Origin: a virus | DNA length: 64,000 bases | Direction: 5' to 3' (one strand) | IMG/VR virus record: IMGVR_UViG_3300050132_000038 | Span: 1 to 64,000 of that record | Part shown: piece by piece, positions 57,350-64,000 of the stretch | How positions within the stretch are numbered: the stretch's first letter is position 1 | Layout: every line of letters starts with the position of its first letter | Notes under the pieces: generated by a model | Databases searched by the model: none | Seen by the model: only the letters and a program-made list of their open reading frames with translations | Told to the model about the DNA's origin: nothing | Made by a program: the position numbers and the translations under genes

Positions 57350-57600
57350 TGCCTACTCCCGTTGTCGTAAGGATTGTTTGGAACCAGGTGGCCGACTACG
57401 TACACCGGAGGGTTGTGAACCTCCGGTTTGTCTCCTAAGAAAAACGCAAGGCACAAGACTGTGAACGACCCGACAATAATTACATGCCAGAACGTGACCA
57501 GTATCGACCCCAGGATAACTGCGAGGATAGCGAACAGCAGGACCGCATGGACTGTGTGTTCTGAGAACCCTATGTAGTTTGAGATTTGATGTGCGAGCAT
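57346..57600 (-). CDS. Small membrane protein
   Basis: 84 residues with two hydrophobic segments (about residues 17-37 and 41-56) and a Pro/Asn-rich C-terminal tail. Four-base overlap with the gene downstream. Unknown. Confidence 0.6.
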   Translation of the reverse strand: MLAHQISNYIGFSEHTVHAVLLFAILAVILGSILVTFWHVIIVGSFTVLCLAFFLGDKPEVHNPPVYVVGHLVPNNPYDNGSRQ

Positions 57601-57610
57601 TACCTACTCC

Positions 57611-58417
57611 TTACACGCTAACGTTATGACCGGTCATTGCTTTGAACCATTCCGGGGTTGTCCTGTATCGGTAATTGTTGAGTGCATGGATGGCGTCTGA
57701 GGATGCCTTACTCCCCGTTGTTTTGTAATCGCAGACTTTCCAATCCGACCAGTTGATGAATGGCAACCAGTAGGAGCGGGTCATCGACGGCCACACAGGA
57801 AGCATCGTACCCGCATCCATAAGATTCTTGATGATGAACCGTAAGCCTTCGCGTGCGTCATGCGAGCCGAACCAGAACAGATCAGGAGTACATTCAAAGC
57901 GCAGATTCTGATTCCTCCACTCTGGATCAGTCTTTGACTCCCACCCACCAGAACTCAGTACACCATTAGGATATGCGGCTAAGTCTTTGGGCTGCCAACA
58001 GTATTGAAGAGTCGCGCCGTTGCGATGCACAGCCAGCTTACCTGAGCTATCCTGATAGCTGTACGTGTCAAAGTTCAAGACTGCACCAATCTCCGGGTTA
58101 GCCAGAACGTAATGCGTTTCCGTATAATCCCGGGCTTCTTCCCCCTCCCAGACGTGGGGGAATGTATCAGTGTACACCTCGATGAAACCCAAGTCCTTAA
58201 CGATCTGCAGGTACGGAAGAGCATCCATGCCAAACGTCGTATCATTTGCATCTAGCAACAGTTGCTCCTTGAGCACATTCTTAGCGCCCTGCAAGGTTAA
58301 CAGCTCGAGTACAATTTCCTTCGGAGTACTATCGTCGATGCGCTGGCCGTGTAGCTCTTCTACCTTAGCCACCACGTCGAAGTTGTTGAGATCGCGATAC
58401 AGATTTTCATTCTTCAT
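57611..58417 (-). CDS. Hypothetical protein, aromatic-rich
   Basis: 268 residues. N-terminal helical part (LYRDLNNFDVVAKVEELHGQRIDD), then a domain with many Trp/Tyr and conserved-looking FWFGSHDAREGLRFIIKNL. Soluble, no recognised catalytic motif. Confidence 0.6.
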   Translation of the reverse strand: MKNENLYRDLNNFDVVAKVEELHGQRIDDSTPKEIVLELLTLQGAKNVLKEQLLLDANDTTFGMDALPYLQIVKDLGFIEVYTDTFPHVWEGEEARDYTETHYVLANPEIGAVLNFDTYSYQDSSGKLAVHRNGATLQYCWQPKDLAAYPNGVLSSGGWESKTDPEWRNQNLRFECTPDLFWFGSHDAREGLRFIIKNLMDAGTMLPVWPSMTRSYWLPFINWSDWKVCDYKTTGSKASSDAIHALNNYRYRTTPEWFKAMTGHNVSV

Positions 58418-58421
58418 TTTC

Positions 58422-58616
58422 TTATTCCTTAGGCCGACAGTTAGGTACTGCGTATTTCAGTTGAACACAGAAGGGGCTCCTGCAACAGTCACCCTTCTCT
58501 GCCCCGCACTTAGGGCACTCACGAAAGTTCCTCCATTGGTTAGCAAATATTTCCTCGCGGCTCATACCTTTAGGGAAGGGTAAGACGAATGGCTCTCTGT
58601 AGTCAGGATTGGGCAT
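58422..58616 (-). CDS. Small zinc-finger-like protein
   Basis: 64 residues from ATG 58616 (MPNPDYREPFVLPFP), chosen because AAGGAG precedes it. C-terminal ECPKCGAEKGDCCRSPFC holds CxxC-x6-CC-x4-C, a likely zinc site. Unknown role. Confidence 0.6.
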   Translation of the reverse strand: MPNPDYREPFVLPFPKGMSREEIFANQWRNFRECPKCGAEKGDCCRSPFCVQLKYAVPNCRPKE

Positions 58617-58809
58617 TGCTACTCCTTGTTGAACGGATAAACCAATCCGCTTCCTGCTTGAAGTTAAGTGCTTCTTTTCTAAACATAGCTGCAGCATAGC
58701 GTCGAGCGTGATCTTCATGCTCGTACTTTGGGTCAATCTCAATCTCGTAGCTCGCCAACTCCTTATCAGTGCGTCGATCAATAACGGTACACACGTAGGT
58801 GACAATCAT
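58603..58809 (-). CDS. Small protein, paralogue of the 55580 gene
   Basis: 68 residues; beta-beta-alpha unit paralogous to the 55580 gene (see there). Overlaps the zinc-finger-like gene by 14 bases. Duplicate copies three kilobases apart suggest local gene amplification. Confidence 0.65.
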   Translation of the reverse strand: MIVTYVCTVIDRRTDKELASYEIEIDPKYEHEDHARRYAAAMFRKEALNFKQEADWFIRSTRSSNAQS

Positions 58810-58820
58810 TTTCTTACTCC

Positions 58821-59264
58821 TTAGTTATCCGTGCCGACGTACTCTTGCAAGTCTGAGATGAACTGGGACCACTCTTTGTCTTTCGCCATCGAGTTTGCCA
58901 TCTTTACGTACAAAGCTTTTACCAAAGTTTCCAAATCGGGAACTTCATGTGTACCGAACTTGGGAACCAATTTATCATTCTGCTCCACCACCTGCTCGTA
59001 GTATTCATTAATACCGTTGTGGAATGGAGTTTCATACAACCACTCGAAGTAGTCCAAAGGCTTGACTTTACCGCCCTTCTTAAGGTGGTTGCCCACATCC
59101 TTGCAAGCGGTGTACCACGCCCGAACTTCCTTCTCCCAACCTTTGACATACTGCGATGTTGGATACAGGAATAACTTCAAGATGTGTTTGCCCAGAACAA
59201 GAGAAACGCCAGTGATACGATTTTCGGCCTCACTTCTAGTGAATGCCATTGCTGTAACTTTCAT
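58821..59264 (-). CDS. Hypothetical protein
   Basis: 147 residues. MAFTRSEAENRITGVSLVLGKHILKLFLY near the start, then helical (VRAWYTACKDVGNHLKKGG; YVKMANSMAKDKEWSQFISDLQEYV). GGAG before the ATG. Not recognised. Confidence 0.6.
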   Translation of the reverse strand: MKVTAMAFTRSEAENRITGVSLVLGKHILKLFLYPTSQYVKGWEKEVRAWYTACKDVGNHLKKGGKVKPLDYFEWLYETPFHNGINEYYEQVVEQNDKLVPKFGTHEVPDLETLVKALYVKMANSMAKDKEWSQFISDLQEYVGTDN

Positions 59265-59274
59265 GGGCTACTCC

Positions 59275-59406
59275 TTAGTACAGCGTGTGCAACAGCGGGC
59301 GAACATACATATCAATCAGAACCGGGCACGTGAACACGATGAAGCCGCCGATGATGCCGTAGAACACTTCCTTGTTGCTTTTGATTGCGTCGATGATGAA
59401 GTTCAT
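59275..59406 (-). CDS. Very small membrane protein
   Basis: 43 residues from ATG 59406 (MNFIIDAIKSNKEVF), chosen for GGAGA upstream. One hydrophobic segment (FYGIIGGFIVFTCPVLIDMYV). Single-pass inner-membrane peptide of unknown role. Confidence 0.6.
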   Translation of the reverse strand: MNFIIDAIKSNKEVFYGIIGGFIVFTCPVLIDMYVRPLLHTLY

Positions 59407-59420
59407 TTTGATTCTCCGAG

Positions 59421-59546
59421 TTAGCGAATGGTTATAACAAGAGTTAGAGCAATGCTGGCTGATTGAATACGACCGAATCCTGACATACGAGCGAACTTGT
59501 AGAGCTGGGACAATGACCACAGCTCGAAACGAATTAGGGATAACAT
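59421..59546 (-). CDS. Very small protein, possibly membrane-associated
   Basis: 41 residues from ATG 59546 (MLSLIRFELWSLSQLYKFAR), chosen for AAGGAG upstream. Amphipathic with a hydrophobic end (SASIALTLVITI). Moderate support. Confidence 0.5.
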   Translation of the reverse strand: MLSLIRFELWSLSQLYKFARMSGFGRIQSASIALTLVITIR

Positions 59547-59554
59547 GATGCTCC

Positions 59555-59842
59555 TTAGTACGCTGCTATGTTCCAGGTGGTCAACAATGCTTTGAACTCG
59601 GTGTAGGTTGCACACTCGGCTTGAGTCTGGACATGGCCCTTTCGCGTTAGCACACTAACCGCGAGGTATCCACAGTCATACGCGAGATCAACGTAAAGAC
59701 TGAAACGGCCTTTACCTTTAATCTCGATGACCTCAGAGTAAACTCTTTTGACATTCACGCCGACGTCAAGCAATGCCTGTGCAAACTTGATCGTTGCCTT
59801 GCGAACCTTACCCTCTACGTTCAACACTTTTGCTTTTGCCAT
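59555..59842 (-). CDS. Small alpha/beta protein
   Basis: 95 residues. First gene after a strong promoter-like region. KVLNVEGKVRKATIKFAQALLDVGVNVKRVYSEVIEIKGKGRFSLYVDLAYDCGYLAVSV suggests a helix packed on strands. AAGGAAG precedes the ATG. Unknown; being promoter-proximal it may be expressed early and strongly. Confidence 0.6.
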   Translation of the reverse strand: MAKAKVLNVEGKVRKATIKFAQALLDVGVNVKRVYSEVIEIKGKGRFSLYVDLAYDCGYLAVSVLTRKGHVQTQAECATYTEFKALLTTWNIAAY

Positions 59843-60145
59843 TTTGTTCTTCCTTTTCCTTTGGTTTTCTATCGGGTGCCTCTACACCTTATTGTAACAC
59901 GTATTTACATGGGAAACAACAATTTTGTTTAGGTGTTGTTTTTACGCAAATTTGCACAAAAAATAGGCAAAATCTAGGGATCACGGGTAAATGGTCAAAA
60001 CCCCTATTTTCAGCCCGTCAGAGGGTGCCTACGACGCTGTAGCCTACCTGCAATGGAAGGTTTACCTAGTCTGATAAACCGGGAATTTTGGCCCAAAACG
60101 AAAAAGCCCTGCCGCCAATCTTTTTAGGGACCAGGGGCAGGGCTT
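59843..60145 (-). other. Intergenic control region
   Basis: About 300 bases without a convincing gene. In addition to the promoter at 59891-59919, it holds a 10-base palindrome GCAAATTTGC (59946-59955, a possible operator) and a second promoter-like pair TTGACC-N16-TAGATT on the minus strand near 59973-60000. The upstream end is bounded by a terminator. Confidence 0.6.
59891..59919 (-). promoter_or_regulatory. Sigma70-like promoter containing TGTAAATA
   Basis: Minus strand: TTGTTT, 17 bases, TACAAT, about 50 bases before the 59842 gene. The spacer contains TGTAAATA five bases ahead of the -10, exactly as at 55366. This is the best promoter in the window by eye. Confidence 0.7.
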
Positions 60146-60146
60146 T
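60103..60146 (-). terminator. Intrinsic terminator
   Basis: Minus-strand stem AAAGCCCTGCC / GGCAGGGCTTT with a 22-base loop, ending in TTTTTCG. It overlaps the stop codon of the 60146 gene and closes the upstream gene set. Confidence 0.85.
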
Positions 60147-60292
60147 TAGTAGAGGGCAAGTGTGACCAGGAAAAAGAATAAGAACACGAGGAACCACAGC
60201 CTCGGCGAGTTTATAGGGAATAACACGTAGAGGAGCAGCCCTGTCAGCATCAGTGAGATCATTACGTGGATCTCCAGGTCTATGTACGTCAT
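60146..60292 (-). CDS. Very small two-segment membrane protein
   Basis: 48 residues translated by eye (MTYIDLEIHVMISLMLTGLL... ending VTLALY). Two hydrophobic runs separated by NSPRLW. Its ATG overlaps the TGA of the gene upstream and its stop lies in the terminator stem. Confidence 0.6.
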   Translation of the reverse strand: MTYIDLEIHVMISLMLTGLLLYVLFPINSPRLWFLVFLFFFLVTLALY

Positions 60293-60636
60293 GTGATAAC
60301 CGCTTCGGGTGTAGCTGCCTCCTTGCTTACAATCTCCTTGAACAGCTCGACGATACGTAGCAAGGCATGCTCAAAACATTGTGCTGCTTGCATACGCTGA
60401 GTGGTCTGAAACGGCATAGGCATAGGCCCGTCAACCAGAGCGGTAAGCATTATTCGATTCACGATGTACATGGCAGGGATAGCCACCATAATCATCTCGA
60501 ACTCAAAGTGATACTTATATCCAGAGTTAACAACTTCTACCTTTACATAGTAGTCGCTGATCTCTTTGTATTTCCCCCTGACTGTACCGGTTAGCGTAAC
60601 ATCGCCCACCCTAGAACTAAAATTCCGAACTTCCAT
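60289..60636 (-). CDS. Hypothetical protein
   Basis: 115 residues (VRNFSSRVGDVTLTGTVRGKYKEISDYYVKVEVVNSGYKYHFEFEMIMVAIPAM in outline): beta-rich start and helical end. Unknown. Confidence 0.55.
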   Translation of the reverse strand: MEVRNFSSRVGDVTLTGTVRGKYKEISDYYVKVEVVNSGYKYHFEFEMIMVAIPAMYIVNRIMLTALVDGPMPMPFQTTQRMQAAQCFEHALLRIVELFKEIVSKEAATPEAVIT

Positions 60637-60656
60637 ACTGTTTCCTTACTTAAAAA

Positions 60657-60959
60657 TTATTCCTGATTTACTAACGTGGTGAGAACGCGCTCAAACAACA
60701 TCTCCACTTTGGGGTCTGTCAGGAGCAGCGTCTTTAGTGATATGAGTGTTCCGGTACGATCATGTATACGAACTAGGCGAAGCATGTACTGGTGGTCTTG
60801 CTGCCTGATAATGCTGAACGTGTAGAACTGAGAGTTGAGGAACACCTGAACGTCGAAGGTATCCTCCTGCTTAAGCACAACCCCTTCTGCGGGTAATTCT
60901 TCTGCGCCCTTCTTCACTACACAGTTGAAGGTACTAATTTGATTGGTTTGCTGATTCAT
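60657..60959 (-). CDS. Hypothetical protein
   Basis: 100 residues from ATG 60959 (MNQQTNQISTFN), with AGGA upstream; a TTG two codons earlier is possible. Beta-rich. Overlaps the membrane-protein gene upstream by 26 bases. Confidence 0.55.
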   Translation of the reverse strand: MNQQTNQISTFNCVVKKGAEELPAEGVVLKQEDTFDVQVFLNSQFYTFSIIRQQDHQYMLRLVRIHDRTGTLISLKTLLLTDPKVEMLFERVLTTLVNQE

Positions 60960-61449
60960 GCTCAAGAAGTCCTAAGAGACACAGAAGGAAGAGGGAGCCA
61001 ATGGCGCCTATTGCTAAATCGTGTGACGCTACTGAATGCCTGTTCATAACTAGGGCACACAGCAGTGATGCAAATATACAGGTGAAGAATGCGAATACCA
61101 CACCTATACGAAATTTTGTTAGTAACGGAAGAACAGACTCGGGTACGCCCTCGAACTTTTGATTCGGCCACCAGTGCCTAACTTGCTCCGGATGCCACTC
61201 AATACGCAAGACCGGAAACAGTGTGGAACCCATATCGTTATGCACAAGGATTAGTGTGCGGGTATCTTGCACAGGGGCTGCTGTTAAGCCCACGTGGGTA
61301 AGTGCGTTAATTAGGGGCTGGAGATGGGGAGCATTCACAACCTCGTAGTATAGAACGCCCGACTCCTGGTTGCTATCTTTGATACGGGCGAATATCTCTC
61401 GGAGATCTGACTGCTCATCTGGGTATCGTTTACCGGCTGAGTTGTACAC
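60934..61449 (-). CDS. Membrane protein with N-terminal soluble domain
   Basis: 171 residues from GTG 61449 (GGAGAATCCTA upstream). Residues 1-115 are soluble alpha/beta; two hydrophobic segments follow (FRIGVVFAFFTCIFASLLCALV; LAIGAIGSLFLLCLLGLL). Unknown. Confidence 0.6.
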   Translation of the reverse strand: MYNSAGKRYPDEQSDLREIFARIKDSNQESGVLYYEVVNAPHLQPLINALTHVGLTAAPVQDTRTLILVHNDMGSTLFPVLRIEWHPEQVRHWWPNQKFEGVPESVLPLLTKFRIGVVFAFFTCIFASLLCALVMNRHSVASHDLAIGAIGSLFLLCLLGLLEHESANQSN

Positions 61450-61489
61450 TAGGATTCTCCAGAAGTTATTACTCAGCCGGGTGGCTGGA

Positions 61490-61696
61490 TTACAAAGCCA
61501 AGTTTGTGATAATGCGTGTTGCAGTTTCAGGGGTTAGCCTGTGTGCTCTCAGCATGGCGCGAAGTGCTGCTTTAACGTCAGTAACTTTAACGAAGTCACC
61601 TGAGTCAGCTACCACTAGATCGACTTGCCCTGTGTCTTCTGCGTGGACTACAGAGTACCGCTTAACCTTCAATTCTTTGTGGACCGCCTTAGACAT
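61490..61696 (-). CDS. Hypothetical small protein
   Basis: 68 residues from ATG 61696 (MSKAVHKELKVKRYSVV), overlapping the stop of the 61689 gene by 8 bases. Strands then helices (VKVTDVKAALRAMLRAHRLTPETATRIITNL). Unknown. Confidence 0.55.
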   Translation of the reverse strand: MSKAVHKELKVKRYSVVHAEDTGQVDLVVADSGDFVKVTDVKAALRAMLRAHRLTPETATRIITNLAL

Positions 61697-61952
61697 TGAA
61701 TCCCCGTACCAACAAGAACAGACGAAGGCTATGCATGTTTGACGACAACCGCTTGAAGGACTGTTCGATACCCTGAGAACTTGCGAGAGGCAGTGCGTGT
61801 TCCAGAGTGCGAACAGCTGCAGTGATTTGTGTAAGAGAGTCTGCCCAATCTTTGATTTGGAGGTCTGCAATCTCTTCGTTGGTGGGCGGTGCTGTGGACA
61901 GGAGAAGGGATTCTTCGATTGCGTTGGTTGCTTTGTAGGTGTAATCGGTCAT
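61689..61952 (-). CDS. Helical hypothetical protein
   Basis: 87 residues. Helical, with an N-terminal motif DYTYKATNAIEESLLLSTAPPTNEEIADLQIKDWADSL. Unknown. Confidence 0.55.
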   Translation of the reverse strand: MTDYTYKATNAIEESLLLSTAPPTNEEIADLQIKDWADSLTQITAAVRTLEHALPLASSQGIEQSFKRLSSNMHSLRLFLLVRGFNV

Positions 61953-61977
61953 AGTTGCTAGTCCTAGAAGAGGAAAG

Positions 61978-62009
61978 GGATAGTCAGGATTGACTACCCT
62001 CTATTTACA
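61978..62009 (-). promoter_or_regulatory. TGTAAATA element followed by hairpin leader
   Basis: Octamer at 62002-62009 directly after the stop of the 62010 gene, then GGGTAGTCA-ATCC-TGACTATCCC at 61978-61999 and a pyrimidine tract. The hairpin could be a terminator or a 5' stabilising element for the 61952 gene; same layout as at 50082-50112. Confidence 0.45.
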
Positions 62010-62417
62010 TTAGTGCTGAATAGGAGTGGTCAGCGGAAGTGTTAATGTAATTGATTGACGGAAGACTGGACGCACATAAATGTCCTCACCACGTTCAAGC
62101 ACACCATCGACGTGATAACCATTGCAGTACCACACGCCTCTAATCGGATCGCAGCTAACGTCTACAACACGAGGCCAGATCGTGCCTGCACTAGATTGCA
62201 GTGGAAGATAACCAGGGACGTGATACAGGCCATCGGCAACAGGAGTTGCTGAGGAGTAACCGATAGTCTGTCCAAGGCTCGGCACACCAGAACCCATCGG
62301 CACGTTAGCTACCAGGATGGATGGTGGATCGCCTGGAGGCATTCCACCATTGGTGAGTTCTTGTGCTTGCGCACTGAAGGCTACACCAAGCAGTGCTACT
62401 AGTAAGAGTTGCTTCAT
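62010..62417 (-). CDS. Exported protein, function unknown
   Basis: 135 residues with a clear Sec signal peptide (MKQLLLVALLGVAFSAQA, cleavage after AQA). The mature part is Gly/Pro-rich with one Cys pair (SCDPIRGVWYCNGYHVDG). Likely periplasmic, perhaps an envelope modifier or superinfection-related protein. Confidence 0.7.
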   Translation of the reverse strand: MKQLLLVALLGVAFSAQAQELTNGGMPPGDPPSILVANVPMGSGVPSLGQTIGYSSATPVADGLYHVPGYLPLQSSAGTIWPRVVDVSCDPIRGVWYCNGYHVDGVLERGEDIYVRPVFRQSITLTLPLTTPIQH

Positions 62418-62426
62418 CGTTGCTCC

Positions 62427-62600
62427 CTACTCCGTAGTTGAGTCCTTAGATGCATCGGCCTCTACACTAAGCTTGGCAACCAGTGCATCAACCTGATCCT
62501 GCGTTGCGTGACCTTCTGCACGCGCTTCATCAGCCCGGTCCAGCCACTTTGCGTCTTCATTACCTCCGCTCGGGTCTTCATTACTATTATTTTCAGACAT
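62427..62600 (-). CDS. Small acidic protein
   Basis: 57 residues from ATG 62600 (MSENNSNEDPSGGNEDAKWL), chosen for AAGGAAC upstream. Acidic and helical; unknown. Confidence 0.55.
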   Translation of the reverse strand: MSENNSNEDPSGGNEDAKWLDRADEARAEGHATQDQVDALVAKLSVEADASKDSTTE

Positions 62601-62629
62601 GATTAGTTCCTTTATGAGTTTATTCAAAA

Positions 62630-63328
62630 TTACTTGGTAACAGACTGCGCACGCATTTCCGCATTGGCTTTGATGATAGCGGCGTGTGCTTGAATTTCTT
62701 CGGCGGTCTTCATCTGCGGCGTTACCGTCATCAGCACACCCTTCGAGTCCAACAAAGCGAGAGGGCGTTGAACAACGGCTGCTGCTACGGGTGCCGGAGT
62801 AACGACCGAGCCAGGAGCAACTGCTTGGCCGGTATCAGGATCAATTAGAGGACGACCGGCTGCAACCCACTCGGCCTTCGTCATTGGGCAACCACGGCGA
62901 ATGGTGGCCCCATCTTTGCGACGATCAATAACACCACCCGACACAGAGATCGAATAGCGAATGTCGTCATTGGTACAGAGAAGGGCCATTGCTGCGGAGT
63001 GCTCGCCCATGTTCCATTCTTCACGCGCGTTCTTCAACATCGTGCAATTGGAATCTGTCCAGGTCGAACCAAGGGCTACACCGAACGACATACCGGTCGC
63101 ACCCATCGACGAACTACCCATACACGTATCATTTGAAGAGGTGAGCGAGGGAGCGAATGCCGAGGAGGTTGCGTAGCGAACGGTACTATCAGAAACAGGG
63201 GCGAACAACAGGGAACCACCTTGTGCTGCACTCTGCGTACTTGCATTCGATGCCGTGCTTGCAGTCTGTGCAAAGGCTACAGCTGACGATAGAGAAAGTA
63301 CAGTTGCTACTAGGAGCTTCTTATTCAT
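62630..63328 (-). CDS. Exported protein, function unknown
   Basis: 232 residues from ATG 63328 (MNKKLLVATVLSLSSAVAFAQ), a Sec signal peptide. Ala/Ser/Thr-rich start of the mature protein, then a small domain with paired cysteines (NDTCMG; SNCTMLKNAREEWNMGEHSAAMALLC; RRGCPMTKAEW), which would be oxidised in the periplasm. Together with the neighbouring exported proteins it suggests an envelope-acting gene set. Confidence 0.7.
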   Translation of the reverse strand: MNKKLLVATVLSLSSAVAFAQTASTASNASTQSAAQGGSLLFAPVSDSTVRYATSSAFAPSLTSSNDTCMGSSSMGATGMSFGVALGSTWTDSNCTMLKNAREEWNMGEHSAAMALLCTNDDIRYSISVSGGVIDRRKDGATIRRGCPMTKAEWVAAGRPLIDPDTGQAVAPGSVVTPAPVAAAVVQRPLALLDSKGVLMTVTPQMKTAEEIQAHAAIIKANAEMRAQSVTK

Positions 63329-63362
63329 GTTTTCGTCCAATTAAGGAGGGCAAATGTGAAAA

Positions 63363-63396
63363 GAGGTGGATAGGGAACTTAATCCCTATCCACCTC
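63363..63396 (-). terminator. Intrinsic terminator
   Basis: Minus-strand stem GAGGTGGATAGGGA / TCCCTATCCACCTC (14 pairs, 6-base loop) followed by TTTTC, after the stop of the repetitive gene at 63432. Confidence 0.9.
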
Positions 63397-63431
63397 AGTC
63401 TAGCTAGATGTTACGTGTGAAGCTTTGTTGA

Positions 63432-64000
63432 TTACGGGTTGTTGCTGACTGGGTTGTTGATAAGCGTTGCGCCTGCGCCTTCACCCGTCGTGATAGCACC
63501 GCCGAAGTTGAAACCACCATTCGTGTTAACAGTGATGGTGCTCGGATCGCTAAGAGCTGTACTACCAACCGTCAATCCCGAACCTTGGGTGGTAGCCGTT
63601 GCGCCCCAGGCGTCGCCCGTCAGCGTCGACGTAATATCCGTGGTGGACGTCGAACCGGTGGTCTTGTTTACGCTAGAGCTATTCGTGGACGAGAGGCTCG
63701 TGGTGTAGCTACCACCCTCAGCTGAACCAACAGCCCCACCTTGGTTTCTACCAGCAACAATGTTATTGCCACTGACCAGCGTAATATTACCGGAGCTGCT
63801 ACCGCCGTTTACTGTGGTATTCTCACTGGTGTTGGCGTCAGCCGAACCAGTCGAGACTGCGCTACCCGTGCCTGCGCCCGAGCTGAGGTTCCAGCCGTAT
63901 GCGCTACCGCTATTAGCAATAGTACCGGAGGTGGTTGCTACGCCGCTCTTGCTGATACCTGCCGTCGAGGTAACTGCAGAACTTTCGCTATTGAAAGCTT
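63432..64000 (-). CDS. Ser/Thr/Gly/Asn-rich repetitive protein (partial, start outside window)
   Basis: 189 C-terminal residues are visible, read by eye from the window edge to the TAA after VSNNP. Composition is mostly S, T, G, N, A and V in short beta-type repeats (SGNNIVAGRNQGGAVGSAEG), with no Lys-rich or catalytic region. Such sequence suits a surface or exported beta-helix, filament or adhesin. Proximity to two exported proteins supports export; the signal peptide would lie outside the window. Annotation of the N-terminus is impossible here. Confidence 0.7.
   Translation of the reverse strand, partial: AFNSESSAVTSTAGISKSGVATTSGTIANSGSAYGWNLSSGAGTGSAVSTGSADANTSENTTVNGGSSSGNITLVSGNNIVAGRNQGGAVGSAEGGSYTTSLSSTNSSSVNKTTGSTSTTDITSTLTGDAWGATATTQGSGLTVGSTALSDPSTITVNTNGGFNFGGAITTGEGAGATLINNPVSNNP

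Noticed and set aside
50951-60300. Possible tRNA genes in the gaps of the early region.
   Set aside because: No cloverleaf with a GTTCRANYC-type loop and acceptor stem was found by eye; the gaps are filled by very small genes or control elements.
1-64000. Many plus-strand reading frames of 60-270 codons, for example within the capsid, helicase and scaffold-like genes.
   Set aside because: They lie opposite strong minus-strand genes with recognisable domains, lack ribosome-binding sites in register and have compositions expected of mirror frames. No plus-strand gene could be supported.

Overview
The window looks like a stretch of the genome of a large (jumbo) tailed phage with a contractile tail that infects a Gram-negative bacterium. 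It carries a major capsid protein, prohead protease, scaffold-like protein, tail sheath and tail tube. Its own NAD salvage enzymes, NAD-dependent DNA ligase and type IB topoisomerase, plus many small overlapping genes, fit a genome well above 200 kb. Every supported gene lies on the minus strand, so transcription runs from 64000 towards 1. No tRNA, CRISPR array or transposase was seen. The host and the phage genus cannot be named from the sequence alone.

Layout in the order of transcription. 64000-59.5 kb: small early-type genes, several exported or membrane proteins, and a 300-base promoter/terminator region at 59843-60145. 59.5-50 kb: small regulatory genes (an orphan HicB, a ribbon-helix-helix protein), an NAD-dependent DNA ligase, a repeated-domain protein, and an NAD salvage pair (nicotinamide phosphoribosyltransferase and NMN adenylyltransferase-Nudix). 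47.4-40.5 kb: small genes, a SleB-like cell-wall hydrolase, an SPFH/prohibitin-like lipoprotein and a MazG-like protein. 40.5-28 kb: topoisomerase IB and a run of enzymes (homospermidine synthase, kinase-like, Nudix, two ADP-ribosyltransferase-like proteins, GNAT-like) that mostly carry one short shared peptide. 28-3.4 kb: virion morphogenesis, with a 1525-residue helicase, prohead protease, SprT-like metalloprotease, acidic scaffold-like protein, capsid, sheath and tube. 3.4-0 kb: three genes for a PaoABC-like molybdenum hydroxylase, the last running off the window.

The most striking signal is a short peptide, approximately [KQ]-L-N-A-A-x-R-L-[LV]-[AE], found in about 20 unrelated proteins between 3.4 and 38.8 kb. 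It is usually at the extreme N-terminus, once internal and three times at the C-terminus. I infer a sorting tag, most simply a capsid-targeting sequence like that on T4 internal head proteins, that loads a set of enzymes into the virion for delivery into the host. The prohead protease encoded at 15905-16723 may process it. The tagged enzymes (ADP-ribosyltransferases, Nudix, kinase-like, acetyltransferase-like, homospermidine synthase) make sense as injected first-minute effectors or DNA-condensing helpers.

Second, a phage-encoded molybdo-flavoenzyme with all three subunits appears unusual. Third, an octamer TGTAAATA recurs at least ten times on the coding strand at gene junctions and resembles a phage-specific promoter element. 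Smaller observations include a gene-insertion scar around the GNAT-like gene, tandem paralogues with internal duplication, and stop-codon regions that double as ribosome-binding sites.
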